A stretch of DNA of 64,000 nucleotides, taken from Mya arenaria (lineage: Eukaryota; Mollusca; Bivalvia; Myida; Myidae). The notes below the pieces were generated by a model. That model was given only the letters and a program-made list of their open reading frames with translations, had not been told where the DNA came from and did not search any database. The stretch spans positions 52,626,388 to 52,690,387 of the forward strand of contig NC_069124.1 in assembly GCF_026914265.1 (NCBI RefSeq). Reading direction: 5' to 3'. Of this stretch, positions 15,101-25,618 are shown one piece after another. Numbering within the stretch: position 1 is the first letter of the stretch; every line of letters begins with the position of its first letter. The position numbers were made by a program, and so were the translations under genes.

Positions 15101-15282
15101 AGTTGATGACACGGTGTCTTGCCCCGGACTGTCAGATGGGAGGGCTGGGCTGTGATAACATGACCGTGTGTCTTGTGTGCTTCCTACACGGCAAACCGTA
15201 CGAGGACCTCATACGTCGCTGCTCCCAGCCGTGCTTCGGCGGGCCCGTTCCTCACCTCAACACTTACGACGACCTGAAATAA
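3154..15282 (+). CDS. PPM-family (PP2C) serine/threonine phosphatase, C. elegans PPM-2/T23F11.1-like
   Basis: This is a metal-dependent Ser/Thr phosphatase. Nine coding exons join in frame to 318 residues: 3154-3256, 3715-3798, 8468-8533, 8878-8943, 9785-9858, 12110-12251, 13206-13289, 14429-14574, 15091-15282. All introns are GT-AG. The start ATG gives MGQTLSEP, with Gly2 available for N-myristoylation; in-frame stops lie just upstream. PP2C motifs are intact: QGWR (30-33), MEDAH with metal ligands E37/D38, DGHGG from 59, GDSRAV, ACDGIWD and GCDNMT near the C-terminus. The [17 protein letters not shown] block and the [17 protein letters not shown] tail match the nematode T23F11.1 protein better than vertebrate PPM1A or PPM1G; PPM1G's acidic insert is absent. 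It ends about 20 residues after the fold, so there is no long regulatory tail. The family and activity are secure; the substrate is unknown. Confidence 0.93.
6113..6300 (+). mobile_element. tRNA-related SINE-like element
   Basis: An A-box-like stretch (gtagtggggaaggtgtcc, about 6123-6140) is followed about 30 bases later by a B-box-like gtgggttcaatcccc (6166-6180). This spacing fits a tRNA-derived pol III promoter. The downstream body, to about 6300, is not tRNA-like. No target duplication was found, so the ends are approximate. Confidence 0.4.
6725..7015. repeat. Minisatellite, 41-bp unit, about 7 copies
   Basis: The motif tgatgtattgcat begins at 6730, 6771, 6812, 6853, 6894 and 6935, with a variant at 6976, so the period is exactly 41 bp. 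The unit also contains ttatctcagcaaagttctac. Central copies are nearly identical. Outer copies (near 6680 and 7265-7320) are diverged, which suggests an array that grew from the middle. It lies inside PP2C intron 2. Confidence 0.93.
7035..7380. repeat. Degenerate longer-period repeat flanking the 41-bp array
   Basis: The phrase taactctgttttgcatat recurs near 7046 and 7207, both times running into aatgcaaat, with a weaker version near 7347. Each is preceded by an 'aagtaagataactct'-type stretch or a variant. The spacing of about 140-160 bp and shared fragments with the adjacent minisatellite suggest an older, longer repeat unit from which the 41-bp array was amplified. Confidence 0.5.
9859..12109 (+). 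other. PP2C intron 5 (2.25 kb)
   Basis: This is AT-rich intron DNA. The only recognisable content is the stretch 10822-10925, a dispersed repeat also present in the GH3 gene at 29750-29845. No coding exon is missing: TTT TGT before it joins GCC AAT GTT after it to read [12 protein letters not shown]. Confidence 0.6.
10822..10925 (+). repeat. Dispersed repeat, copy 1
   Basis: This matches 29750-29845: both contain aattaattgctagatttt, then a pyrimidine-rich stretch, then attgac(t/a)cgaataaaaatgt and gtctgta. The copies share length and order but differ by small insertions. The class is unknown; no terminal repeats are obvious. Both copies lie in introns of unrelated genes. Confidence 0.6.
13464..13893. 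mobile_element. MITE with imperfect terminal inverted repeats
   Basis: The left end (tactatgaaattataaata, then ttcgtggg) pairs with the reverse complement of the right end (tactgtgaaaacaattatat, then atttgtggg). Internally, ttcatggatttcg on the left mirrors a cacgaaatttcaagccc stretch on the right, so the whole element is loosely palindromic. It is about 430 bp, non-coding, and lies in PP2C intron 7. The superfamily is unknown. Confidence 0.6.
14129..14241. repeat. Short minisatellite, 22-bp unit, 5 copies
   Basis: Copies of acacatagtgttattatttt plus tt start at 14129, 14151, 14173, 14195 and 14217, so the period is exactly 22 bp. Single-base variants (acacatattg, atacatag) mark individual units. 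It lies in PP2C intron 7, about 190 bp before exon 8. Confidence 0.92.
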
Positions 15283-15386
15283 CAGTCCCGGACTGATGGC
15301 AGCTGTTACATTGTTGATTCTCTCCGCGTATTTGGTGTGTGTGGTGTGAGAGACTAGGTGCCCGGGATTTGAAGGATTTACAGATT

Positions 15387-15392
15387 AATAAA
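15387..15392 (+). promoter_or_regulatory. Candidate polyadenylation signal of the PP2C gene
   Basis: AATAAA lies 105 bases after the stop codon and is followed by a GT-rich stretch (ttgtgttgttgg), as expected for a cleavage site. A longer 3' UTR using later signals cannot be excluded. Confidence 0.5.
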
Positions 15393-16890
15393 TTGTGTTG
15401 TTGGACTGATGTGTTAATCAGGGTTTAGAAGAATTTCTAGGAATATTAGCTTGTGTTTTTGTTTATGATTTGTTGATTGAAATGGTTTAAATTTAATGCA
15501 AATTTTGATTTTGAATGATGTGTAGGTCTTATTGACCAGAAGAATGAATTGAATATTGGACTTTTGTCATTGGCAACCTGATCTAAAATTTATAAGTATT
15601 ACTTATTGCTGTTTATAACTATTGATAAAATGCTGTTAAAATGAAAAGATTAATCCATGGGGCATTGCTAAATGCATTGATTTTTGAACTGATTAACATT
15701 TTTATTACACATATTTATTTAATCTTTAGTTAACAGCTATATTTTGTTTAAATTTTTAATATCATGAAATGAAATCAGGTGATGAAAATTACCTAAATGT
15801 TGCGAAAAGAATGCAACAATATTTGTTTCATGTCTGAGCAACTAATAGGCCACTGCCATTTTGTGGTGGCTTTTTGTGATATTTATTGGTATGATTGTGT
15901 TCTCGGAATTTGTGATTTTGTTATCAGTTATATAATATACCCGTATGTACATTTTTGAAGCTGAACTAATTGATTTTAATATATATGAAAACCGAGAATA
16001 ATTTAATAATGTTCATCTTATACAGTTAATGTTTAAGCATCATTATTGTGAGTATTTTGGAACAAGATTAAGCGTTACGTAGAACTTGTAAAAGGAAAAG
16101 CTGCAGGGGGAGTAACCCTAGCGCTCTGAGGTAGACAACTTGAGTCCGGTAGGCTAACAAATGTTACTACCAAACTTACTTTTGATGAAATTTGACAGCT
16201 TTGTTAATGATATTAGCACACTGATTGGATGGACAAAACTTTAATTTAGTATTTATCAAAACAGCGCAGTTTATATCCTTGATGTAAATAATGATTTTGA
16301 ACATGTGAACATGTGAAATTGTTTAGACTGTATCCCAATATGAGATATTATCATGCATATTGTTGGGAAGTTGCCAAGTTTTTCATAGCAGGGGTTCCAT
16401 GAGACTTTTGTACAGTTGTAGATTGTTATGCTTCCATTAAAAAACAGCAGGAAGAACTTTGAAATTAATATAAATGACTTTTGGAACAACTTAAAAAGGG
16501 GTCTCAGCGGCTTTACCCTGTGTTGGGCATGAATTCCTCGTACTCGAACAGACCCCCTGCTATTTTCAGGATTGACAATTATCAGCTGTTCCGACCCCTA
16601 TCTAAAGATTTTATTTTGAAATTCCTTTAATTATTTTATTTGAAACTATTGAATTGTTATAGTAATTCACAGAAGCAATATTAGAAGCCCTGTTGTGGAT
16701 GTGATAGCATTCGCCTTTAACCCAGGTATACATGAAACGCATAATGTCACTTGTTTGTGGTTGGAATTATCTTAACTTTGAAGGGTAAAAATTAGAATTT
16801 GTCTTACTGGCTCTCTTATATAGAGGAATTTTGGTATTCCATTATTCATATACATGTCAAACAGTTCATAGCTTAATGATAGCAGTATTT
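15393..16890. other. Possible 3' UTR and intergenic DNA
   Basis: AT-rich DNA follows the PP2C gene. No coding-like frame, tRNA or recognised transposon end was seen. Confidence 0.4.
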
Positions 16891-17209
16891 AGAATATAAT
16901 CATAGTACTTTTACATCTTGTAAAGGAGTAAAATACATTTAAGCACAAAGATCTAATTGAAAGAAATGAACTTACAGGGACTAATTCACTGCTTTTATAT
17001 TGGCAACATTTTCAAATTTTGTTAAAATCGATTTTTTTCTACGTTCTTTTAGAATATAATCATAGTACTTTTACATCTCATAAAGGAGTAAAATACATTT
17101 AAGCACAAAGATCTAATTGAAAGAAATGAACTTACAGGGACTAATTCACTGCTTTTATATTGGCAACATTTTCAAATTTTGTTAAAATCGATTTTTTCTA
17201 CGTTCATTT
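16891..17209. repeat. Tandem duplication, 160-bp unit, 2 copies
   Basis: agaatataatcatagtactt occurs at 16891 and again at 17051, and the sequence then repeats almost unchanged through 'aaatcgattttttctacgttc'. I count only a few differences (cttg versus ctca near the start, one T-run length change). The near-identity points to a recent duplication. Confidence 0.95.
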
Positions 17210-18022
17210 ATTATCTGAATCAATAGCAATTAGAAGATACTGTCTCATTAAAACATTATTTTGTAAAAAAAAAGCAATCCGAAAATTGTTCAAATTTTAA
17301 TAGCATTCCTGATGTGTTTTGGTAAAATTTAGCCTTTTTCAATATCTGTTCCCATACAAGAGCATTTATTTGACTTTGTGATGATGTTTTATCATTGTTT
17401 CAAGCATTTTGTTTACATTTCACATGAAAAAAGTGTTTTTGATGTCCTTATAAAATGTGAACCAGTCCCTTTAAACTTGAATCACTCTCTAAATCTCTGA
17501 TCTTATATTAGTAAGAAAAATAATATCTGATGAAGAAAATCATGTAGGTTATTGCGTTTCTGCAATACAAAAAAGAACAAGCATAATACTGATGGAATAT
17601 ATGTATTTTTTTTCATTTTTGCATTTCATTCTTTTACTCCCTGGTATTGAAAGTTCCAAATATTATTTCAATCTTTCTGTTTATTAAACCTAAAAAAGTG
17701 ATTATGTTTATTAAAGGCCAATTACTTCTCATGAGGCGTATTATGTTACTTTGTTAATTCATTATAGATGATCTCAGATGACTCGGTTTGTTGTGGAGAG
17801 TAATCGTTATTCAAATCCCAAAGAATATGTTAATGCTTCAGAAGGCCCTTTCTCACAAGTCAACCAAGGCTTGGTTTCATCAAAATCATTGTTCTAGTTT
17901 TAGATAGCTTGTCATTTTTGGATGAACAATCCACTGAACTAGTCCACCATTTTTTTCTGTTAAGTGCCACTTTATTTTTTTTGTCGTAAATTCCATGCAC
18001 GATTGAAACATTATATGTTGTA

Positions 18023-18183
18023 CAGTCGAACACTGTTGGCTCGAACTCCCAGGAACCGCCCAAAATACCTCAAGCCTAGCAAATATTGAGCCAAGCGAGA
18101 ATGCTTAAATAGAGTACAAAAAAATTGGTCCTTTACATAAAGTAAGAGCCAATGAGGAAATCAAGCCAACGAGTTTCAACTGT
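18023..18183. mobile_element. Pogo/Tigger-like MITE with TA target sites
   Basis: The 161-bp element starts cagtcgaacac and ends gtttcaactg, with TA immediately outside both ends (18021-18022 and 18184-18185). The interior repeats the themes ggctcgaac and aagccaacgag, as in the copies at 49736-49910 and 55793-55965. CAG...CTG ends with a TA duplication are typical of pogo/Tigger members of Tc1/mariner; that assignment is inferred. Confidence 0.7.
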
Positions 18184-18826
18184 AGTAACTTCATAGATAT
18201 GTCTTTATTTAGTCTGAATTTGGTTTGATAATCAATGCTGATATGTTGCATATTCATATACACGTAGCTTTTAGACTATTTATTGAGTTACTCTACATAG
18301 ACACATTTTGTTGTTTGTTGGATTAAAAGTGCTGGAAAGTTATGTGCTAAAAACCATTGTGCTAATAAATATGCATGTATATTTTTAGTACATATTTATT
18401 TGCTTTCGAGTTTATTGTTCTTTTGTACATGAAATCCAGTCTGTAAATTGGCTTCGAAAATTCATATTCTTGAAAGTTAGTTAATTCATTAAGATAAATA
18501 ATACTTTTATGTTCATGTATTCTTCACCTTCACAAATATGTATATGGATATTTTTATTTAGTTTCATATGCGATTGGAAATGTCAACACAGTCAGAATAA
18601 TGACGATGGCAGCTGTAGTTAATTAAATAACATCTAGTTGAAATAAGCCATGATACGCTTGTCTGTTTTGCGAAGAAAACAAGTCGTGCTCTTGAGCCTT
18701 GATGTTTGCGGTGGGTCATCGGCAGTGGCGTTGTGCATTTAACCTAGGCCATAGCTCAAAAATGATTTAAGATATTCAAATCAAGATCTGTACACTTGTT
18801 TCAAGATACAATACGCACATGTTTAG

Positions 18827-18875
18827 CAAGGGGCATAACTCTGGCTTTAATCATTATTGAGTTATGCCCCTTGCT
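18827..18875. repeat. Short hairpin with 16-bp perfect arms
   Basis: gcaaggggcataactc is followed after 17 bases by its exact reverse complement gagttatgccccttgc. The flanks hold nothing coding. It is probably the core of a larger dispersed repeat rather than a regulatory site. Confidence 0.8.
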
Positions 18876-19163
18876 TCACTGAAAAAAAAACAAGAACAGA
18901 CAAGTGTATGAGTTCGTTCAGGGTCGCTCTTGTTTTAGAATTATTGTTCATCCGGTATTCTCTTCAATACTGGTATTTGCTCACAGCTATGCCGAAATTC
19001 ATACATCAAGTATTCGAAGTGAAATAATGAAATAAAGGACACAAATTTTGGTGATATTTTGACTGTAATGATATTGTAATCACCTTCGGAACCCATGCTA
19101 TAATGTTACATATTATTAACTCGACATTGCTGTTAGCTTAGTACGGTAAGAACTATTCCATTT

Positions 19164-19310
19164 AAACATATAACCCCTGGTAGGAAGGCACTTTTAAATT
19201 ATGCCACACCCCTACAGAAGCAAATTTACAATTTTGGTGTCCAAATTAGCGAAGACACCCACCCATATACTAAGAATATAATTGCCTTCCCCCCGGGGGT
19301 TATATGTTTC
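19164..19310. mobile_element. Small MITE with about 24-bp terminal inverted repeats
   Basis: The left end aaacatataacccctggtag continues into gaaggca. The right end reads tgccttccccccgggggtta then tatgttt, which is its inverted copy with a few mismatches. The element is about 147 bp with no coding capacity. The family is unknown. Confidence 0.75.
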
Positions 19311-20582
19311 ACAGGAATAGCCCCAAGAGAGTGTGGGTATTCGATAGGCCAGGTATTGTAATACATCCTGTACAGGTTTGGTTTGCTCAGAGTGACACTT
19401 GTTTGAAGTTGATAGCACATTCAGATTGTATATTCATTTGTAGATAGATGTTTGTTGTTGATTGGACATTTGTTCTCAATAATTATTAATACATGTTAAT
19501 TGTAATATTTAGTTATTCAATACATGAACATTCTGATGTAATTGTCTTAGTGGCATATGCGGTCACTGTTTACCAAAAACTTAAATACCCAAATAGCCAG
19601 TAACCATTTCATGGTCACTTTTTGTTTCAATACTTATATAAATTGACCATTTATCAAATAAGTCATAAATTTACAGGTGATCAAAATTATGCATGGGATT
19701 AAGAGATTAAAAAAAATGGACATGTTCATAAAGAATTAAATTGTAAATTGAGAGTCACCATATTGTAATAAGTGACAATCAAAATCCTTATGAAACTTTA
19801 CCAATCGTTTTTGATATGCAATCTAAATACTGCCTAAGTTATAGTAATCCAAAGACAAGATATATATGTCATTATATGCCATTTATAGTACATCGCTTTA
19901 AACAGGCCAGTTGGAGCTGTCACTTCCTTGGATTGAATTTTATTTTTAATATAAGGACTGCAAGCTATAGAAAAATCATAAAAAACTGATAACATTTCAG
20001 AGCATAAAACTGATCTCGACTACAATATTGAACTGCAGTTTGATTAAGGGTACACATTATAATGGCAGTGAGGCTTCACATTTTGTTTATAAATTGATTA
20101 AGATTACCTGTTGTAATTCCATTCCATATTTTAAACACATTTTGATAATGGGTAACAATTATGACTCATTTATGACTCTTATTTTGGTAATGCTAATCTT
20201 TATTTCTTTGCACTAATTCTAACAACCTGAAGGTGTCGTTAAGCTTGCATCAGGTAATTTTTATGCACACTGTGTATAGTCTACTATTTTTGCGACAATG
20301 TCATGTGAATGTTGACTATTTTTGTGAATAACGATCCTTTGTTGTATGGATATAAACTCCAAAAACTTTAAATATATTCCATCAATGGAGATATTTTGGT
20401 ACAAGCTACTGGCAAAGATAAATTTATGGAACATATAAAGATCCATAATATGCAAAATTTATTCTAAACACATTTCTGATAGGCAAGTGATTATATGTAC
20501 ACCAAAAGATGATGAAATTTTTGAATCAGTTATGTACCTAACATTATCATTAATTATTATATGTTACAGTTTTTTCCCTTTT

Positions 20583-21508
20583 TTTATACGCCCGAAGGGT
20601 CGTATTATGTTATGGCCTCCATCGTCTGTCTGTCTGTCTGTCCGTCCGTTAGCAATTCCGTGTCCGGGCCATAACTTGGTAACTAATAAACTAATTTTCA
20701 AATAACTTTATACAAAGCATCATTACATTAAAAGGATGTGTCGCGCGCAATTTCCAGGACCATACCTCAAACACTAGAATCACCATGGGGGGGGACGTTA
20801 GCAATTCTATGTCCAGGCCATAACTAGGTTACTACTAAAGCAATTTTCAAATAACTTTATACAAATCATCTCTACATTAAAAGGATTTGTCAAGCATGCT
20901 TTCCAGGTCCGTACCTCAAAGGCTAATTTCACTGGGGGCCGTTAGCAATTCCGTGTCCGGGCCATAACTTGGTAACTAATAAAGCGATTTTCAAATAACT
21001 TTATACAAATCATCACTACATTAAAAGGATGTGTCCCGCGCAATTTCCAGGTCCATACCTCAAACACTAGAATCACCATGGGGGGGGACGTTAGCAATTC
21101 CATGTCCAGGCCATAACTGGGTTACTACTAAAGCAATTTTCAAATAACTTTATACAAATCATCTCTACATTAAAAGGATTTGTCAAGCATGCTTTCCAGG
21201 TCCGTACCTCAAAGGCTAATTTCACTGGGGGGCGTTAGCAATTCCGTGTCCAGGCCACAACTTTGTGTTACTACTAATAAAGGAATTTTTAGAAAACGTG
21301 TCCTAGCCACAACTTTGTAACCAATAAAGCAATTTTTAGATAACTTTATACAAATTATTGCTACATTAAAAGGATGTGTTGTGAGCACTTTCCAAGTCCT
21401 GCTACTTTTAAACTTAGTAAGCAGTATACTAGCATAACCTAAATGTTTATTAAAGACCTCAAGCCGAATCTTCTTAGGGCGTATAATGCTCCGTTTCACG
21501 GTGCTCTT
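20583..21508 (+). mobile_element. Pearl/CvA-like non-autonomous element with tandem core
   Basis: The ends carry a subterminal inverted repeat: tatacgcccgaag on the left and cttagggcgtata on the right. Just inside the left end is a tetranucleotide microsatellite (gtctgtctgtctgtccgtcc, about 20631-20647), followed by tandem core units starting at 20648, 20797, 20941, 21090 and 21234. The units alternate A (149 bp) and B (144 bp), so the true period is a 293-bp dimer. Microsatellite plus tandem core plus inverted ends is the layout described for bivalve pearl/CvA elements, related to Helentrons. The layout is seen directly; the family name is inferred. Confidence 0.75.
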
Positions 21509-21717
21509 GTTTATTCTATTTATATACTCAAATTGAAAGTGGTTTTCTCCGTACCCTTTGTATAATTAGGTTTAATTGTACAATCTCTTTATAAAACTTA
21601 TGCAAAGTACACATATTCTTTGCAACACATCATTACCTCAAAAGATTCCGGAGTGATAATTTTCTGCAATATAGCTGAACTGAAAGTGTAGTTAACATTC
21701 GACATTCGATAATAGGC

Positions 21718-22066
21718 TTAAAGCTGCACTCTCACAGATATACAACTTTATAATTTTTTGTCTTGGAAAGAGCAAATTTTGGCGTAAATATCTGCAAACC
21801 AATGATATAAGATTGCTGACAAAAAATCAGATCATAGAATTTCATATTTCCGTTCGAAAATTAATGTTTTATGGCTTAAACCGTTACTAACGGTTTAGGA
21901 AAATTCATAAAACATCAATTTTTGAACTTAAATATAAAAATCTGCGATCTAATTTTTTGTAAGCAGTCTTACATAACCATGGATTTTTGCAAAAATTGGC
22001 TCGTTCCAAGACAAAAATTAAAAAAGTTGTCAAAACCTCCAATCTGTAAGAGTGCAGCTTGAAGTT
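21718..22066. mobile_element. Palindromic MITE, full copy
   Basis: The element is one long imperfect hairpin. The left half opens aagctgcactctcacagat, and the right half closes with aatctgtaagagtgcagctt. The centre is gcttaaaccgttactaacgg. TTAA occurs at the left edge, and a piggyBac-like TTAA insertion is possible but not shown at the right edge. A half copy lies in an intron of the second HSPA12 gene (54476-54665). Confidence 0.85.
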
Positions 22067-22935
22067 CCTGGCATGATGTGCTTGTCTTATAACCAGGATT
22101 CAAAAAACCACATCTTAGTTTTATTGTAAGATTGGTGTGACAAAAGTGGTCATATTTTATTAGCATTTAAACAATATGAATTATTTTTATAACATTAGGA
22201 AGTAGCTATCTTCGAGCCTTAAACCAAGCCTCGAGATTTAGTGGATATGGGCAAAGATATGTTGACTTAAAGTTGATTAGTCATTTGGATTAGCACAAGC
22301 TTATAAGAAAGCGTATAGACTTAATCCACATTTGGATGACAATTGTAAATTTGTCCAATAGTCATCACAATTTAAATGCCAAACTAACATGTTTTTTGTC
22401 ATTGTTGCAGTATTATCCTGATTTTCAATGTCCTAAGAAATTTATGTAGTTGTTGCCTAGCAACCGTTCGCAGTTGTATGCAAATTGTTATCATTCTTAA
22501 ATTTTGATTTGAATAAATATTGTATAAATAAACCTGTTAATTTTCTTTTTCAAACGACGTTTTTTGACATCTTGAATGATTTCGAACAACTCTGTACAAA
22601 ATGAATGTTCACCAACATTAAGGCCACATGTTCCAGTCACGTTAGCTCAAGGTCAAACTTGGGGTTCAAGGTCAGAAATGGTTAATGGGGTAGATTCTGC
22701 AACTCAACCACTAGAGGGCAATGGTGAGAGTGATCTAGTGGTAAAGGTGTCCACTCAAGATGTTGCAGGTCGGCTCCTGGCTATTTTCGATTCAATCTTG
22801 ATATTGAAACAATGTTCATTCTGTGATAACCAAGGTGACACAGTGGTCAAAATTGTAGAATTCCAGTTTCTTCACCATGCTTCATAACTTAAACTGGAAG
22901 GATGTTGTAATATGACTGTGACTAGTCGAGTCAAT
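22067..22935. other. Intergenic DNA, possible tRNA-like SINE remnant
   Basis: Mostly AT-rich DNA. Around 22725-22765, gagtgatctagtggtaaagg followed by tgtcc looks like a pol III A box of tRNA-derived SINEs, but the expected B box is weak (cgattcaat). Nothing else was recognised. Confidence 0.3.
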
Positions 22936-23550
22936 GAAGCTTACAGGTCACTCTTAAGGGTCAAATGTTGTAAGTCTGTTTCATAAGTCATGTTAGTGAC
23001 TTGTAGAGCCCATGTACATATAGGTTCAAAGTCACTCTTAGGGGTCAAATGTTGAATGTCTGTTTCTTAAGTCATGTAAGTGCCTTGTGGAGCCCAGATT
23101 GTAGGATGTCTGTTTCCTAAGTCCGTAAGCGACTTGTGGAGCCCACATTGTTGGATGTCTGTTTCATAAGTCATGTAAGCGCCTTGTGGGGCCCGGATTG
23201 TGGAATGTCTGTTTTTTATTGAGTCATGTAAGTGCCTTGTGAGGCCAGATTACGGAATGTCTGTTTCTTAAGTCAAGTAAGCATCTTGTGAGCCCAGATT
23301 CTGGAATGTCCGTTTCTTTAGTCATGTAAGCGCCTTGTGAGGCCAGATTGTGGAATGTCTGTTTCTTAAGTAAGCGCCTTGTGGAGCCCAGATTGTGGAA
23401 TGTCTGTTTCTTAAGTCATGTAAGTGCCTTGTGGAGCCCAGATTGTTGAATGTCTGTTTCTTAAGTCATGTATGTGACTTTATGGAGCCCATGTAGCTTA
23501 AAGGTCACTCTTAATGGTCAGATGTTGGATGTCTGATTCATAAAATGATT
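22936..23550. repeat. Minisatellite, about 50-bp unit, about 10 copies
   Basis: The unit reads aatgtctgtttcttaagtca, then tgtaagtgccttgtggagcc, then cagattgtgg. Central copies (about 23090-23470) are regular. Some units have deletions, and outer copies have longer inserts with ggtcactcttaaggggtcaa-type sequence at both ends (near 22945, 23030 and 23505). The shared outer insert suggests an ancestral unit of about 90-100 bp that was trimmed as the array expanded. Confidence 0.88.
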
Positions 23551-24242
23551 ATACAATATTGTTTATAACACTTACAAATTCCTAGTGATTTCAAATCAAG
23601 AATAAGGCCTACAGATGGAACGTCCGACATTAAAAATACAAGTACGCTCCAAAATTGATATGATGCTGAACCATCCTGATTTAAATATTCTAAACTTATA
23701 AACCAATAGAGAAATTAAAATCTCATGATAAACCTTGAGAAACATGAAACACACTGATATGAATTCGATATATTCTAAAGTAACCTCTTCCAGTCAGCAG
23801 ATGGTTGACCTATAAGATTCAACAAAGCAAAACAATCCAACAGTTCAATATTTATTTCACAAAAAGTTTGATAGAAGAAAAAGTATGAAATAAAGCAATA
23901 TTTAACAAGACTACAAAAGTCATATAAATTAATAAAGTACAAAAAAATATTAACATTTCTGGGTTATTAATCATACATATACTCTTAATTATTTAAATAA
24001 AAATCATGAAAGGCCTTTTTAAGTTGCAAAATTGTAACATTTTCAATCTTTATAACATTTTAATTCTCACTCTTCAACTTAAATACATTGAAGTCATGAT
24101 ATGTACATGATGTGCTTAAATTTTTCTCAACGAAGACATTGTATGTTTGATTTCAAATGACTTGCACTATAAAGTATGCAAACCAATAAATTTTAAGGAT
24201 ATATATTGTTTTTTTATGAGACATTTACATTATTAAATAATA

Positions 24243-24804
24243 TTTTACACCTCAACTTCCGTTCCTTAAATGAACTGCCTTTCAGCAAATGCGTTCATCA
24301 TTTTCGGATATGTTCGGATCGCAATTCATCGCATAACAATATACATGAAAACTATTGATCTTGTTATTGTTTGTATTGTGTGAGCTGGTCCCGCAAAATA
24401 TAAATCTACATTTTAGAAAGTGTTCATTTATTATATTTTAATTGTATTGTTGCCACAAGTGTTTCAATTTTACATATAAAAGAGTTTTCAAGTGGTCTTT
24501 TCCCACATTATTGTGATGTCATTTGAAAAAATGTTTCCGGTTACAGTCGTGTTATTCTATTTACAGAATGGGTAAGAAAGGATTACTGAAAGGTTTTCTT
24601 AATTTTTTAACAATTCTTGAATGGAATAACTATTGATGTATATATAAGGAATGAATTTCGGGGTTGATGTCAATATAGGGGATATGAACACAATTGGGCT
24701 GGTCAAAGTACGCGTGGAGTCCTTCGGACTCCACACACTTAGACCAGCCCAATTGCGTTCATACCCCGATAATGACATCAACCCCGCAATTCATTCCTTA
24801 AATA
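24243..24804. mobile_element. Hairpin-bearing dispersed repeat, copy 1
   Basis: This 560-bp element has a second copy at 34278-34879. Both begin tttacacctcaacttcc and end attcattccttaaat. Most of the body is AT-rich non-coding DNA. The last 150 bp (24648-24797) fold on themselves around tggagtccttcggactcca. A short direct echo (ttccttaaatgaac) links the start of this copy with the end of copy 2. The class is unknown; it may be a foldback-type non-autonomous transposon. Confidence 0.85.
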
Positions 24805-24805
24805 A

Positions 24806-25618
24806 CTCTTGATCAACAGTAAAACATTCTATAGTGATTGTATCCTTGAATGAATCACGCTATAAGAAATTGTTGATTGTGTTTCTTATGTAAGTTTTGA
24901 GTATTTGTTTAAAAATGTACATTGTACAATGTTCGATTTACAAATAACCATGAAATCTTACAACAAACACGGTTACACCTCAGAGAGTGATATATAATAC
25001 AGGATTATCTAGACAGCAAGGGAGGCATTGTATTTTCATTCACCAGTCTTGAAGTACATCAAGTTACGTTTTGTTCATAAATAGTATGTTGGTAAAAAAA
25101 TAATACTATGTTTACCCTACACATGATGATCAGCTTTAAGAAGAAAATCATGATGTTTGAAAGGTACTCCTTTGATATTGTTTTAACAGATTGGCAATAA
25201 TAAAAAACCCTAGATTGTGCACACTAAGAAATTATACAAGTCACTAAGTATTGCTGGCAATACACTAGTCCCCTAAGGGTTTTGTTGCCTTAGCGGCACT
25301 TTTTTAAAACTAGAAACTCCTTTTTGACATTAAACCCTATACTATTACCTTGTTTCATAAATTTAACTTGATTACTATTTTATTGAGAGATCGCAGTATC
25401 CATTTTTTCAAAACAGACAGAAAGACATTCCCACCATTTTCTATAAATTCCTGAAATACCTTCAATCTAAACAAAACTACAATATAAGTGCTCCATACTT
25501 TTGAAACTGTTTCACATTTCATTGAATAATCCATATTATGACATAATGTATCGAGCATCCTCACATTATCCACTTACACAGAAGACTTCTGAATACAATA
25601 TACAAACAGTATCATTGA
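24806..25618. other. Downstream flank of the GH3 gene
   Basis: AT-rich DNA between the hairpin repeat and the GH3 stop codon, including that gene's presumed 3' UTR. A minus-strand AATAAA (plus-strand tttatt, 25379-25384) lies about 240 bases past the stop and is the best polyadenylation candidate. No other feature was seen. Confidence 0.45.
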
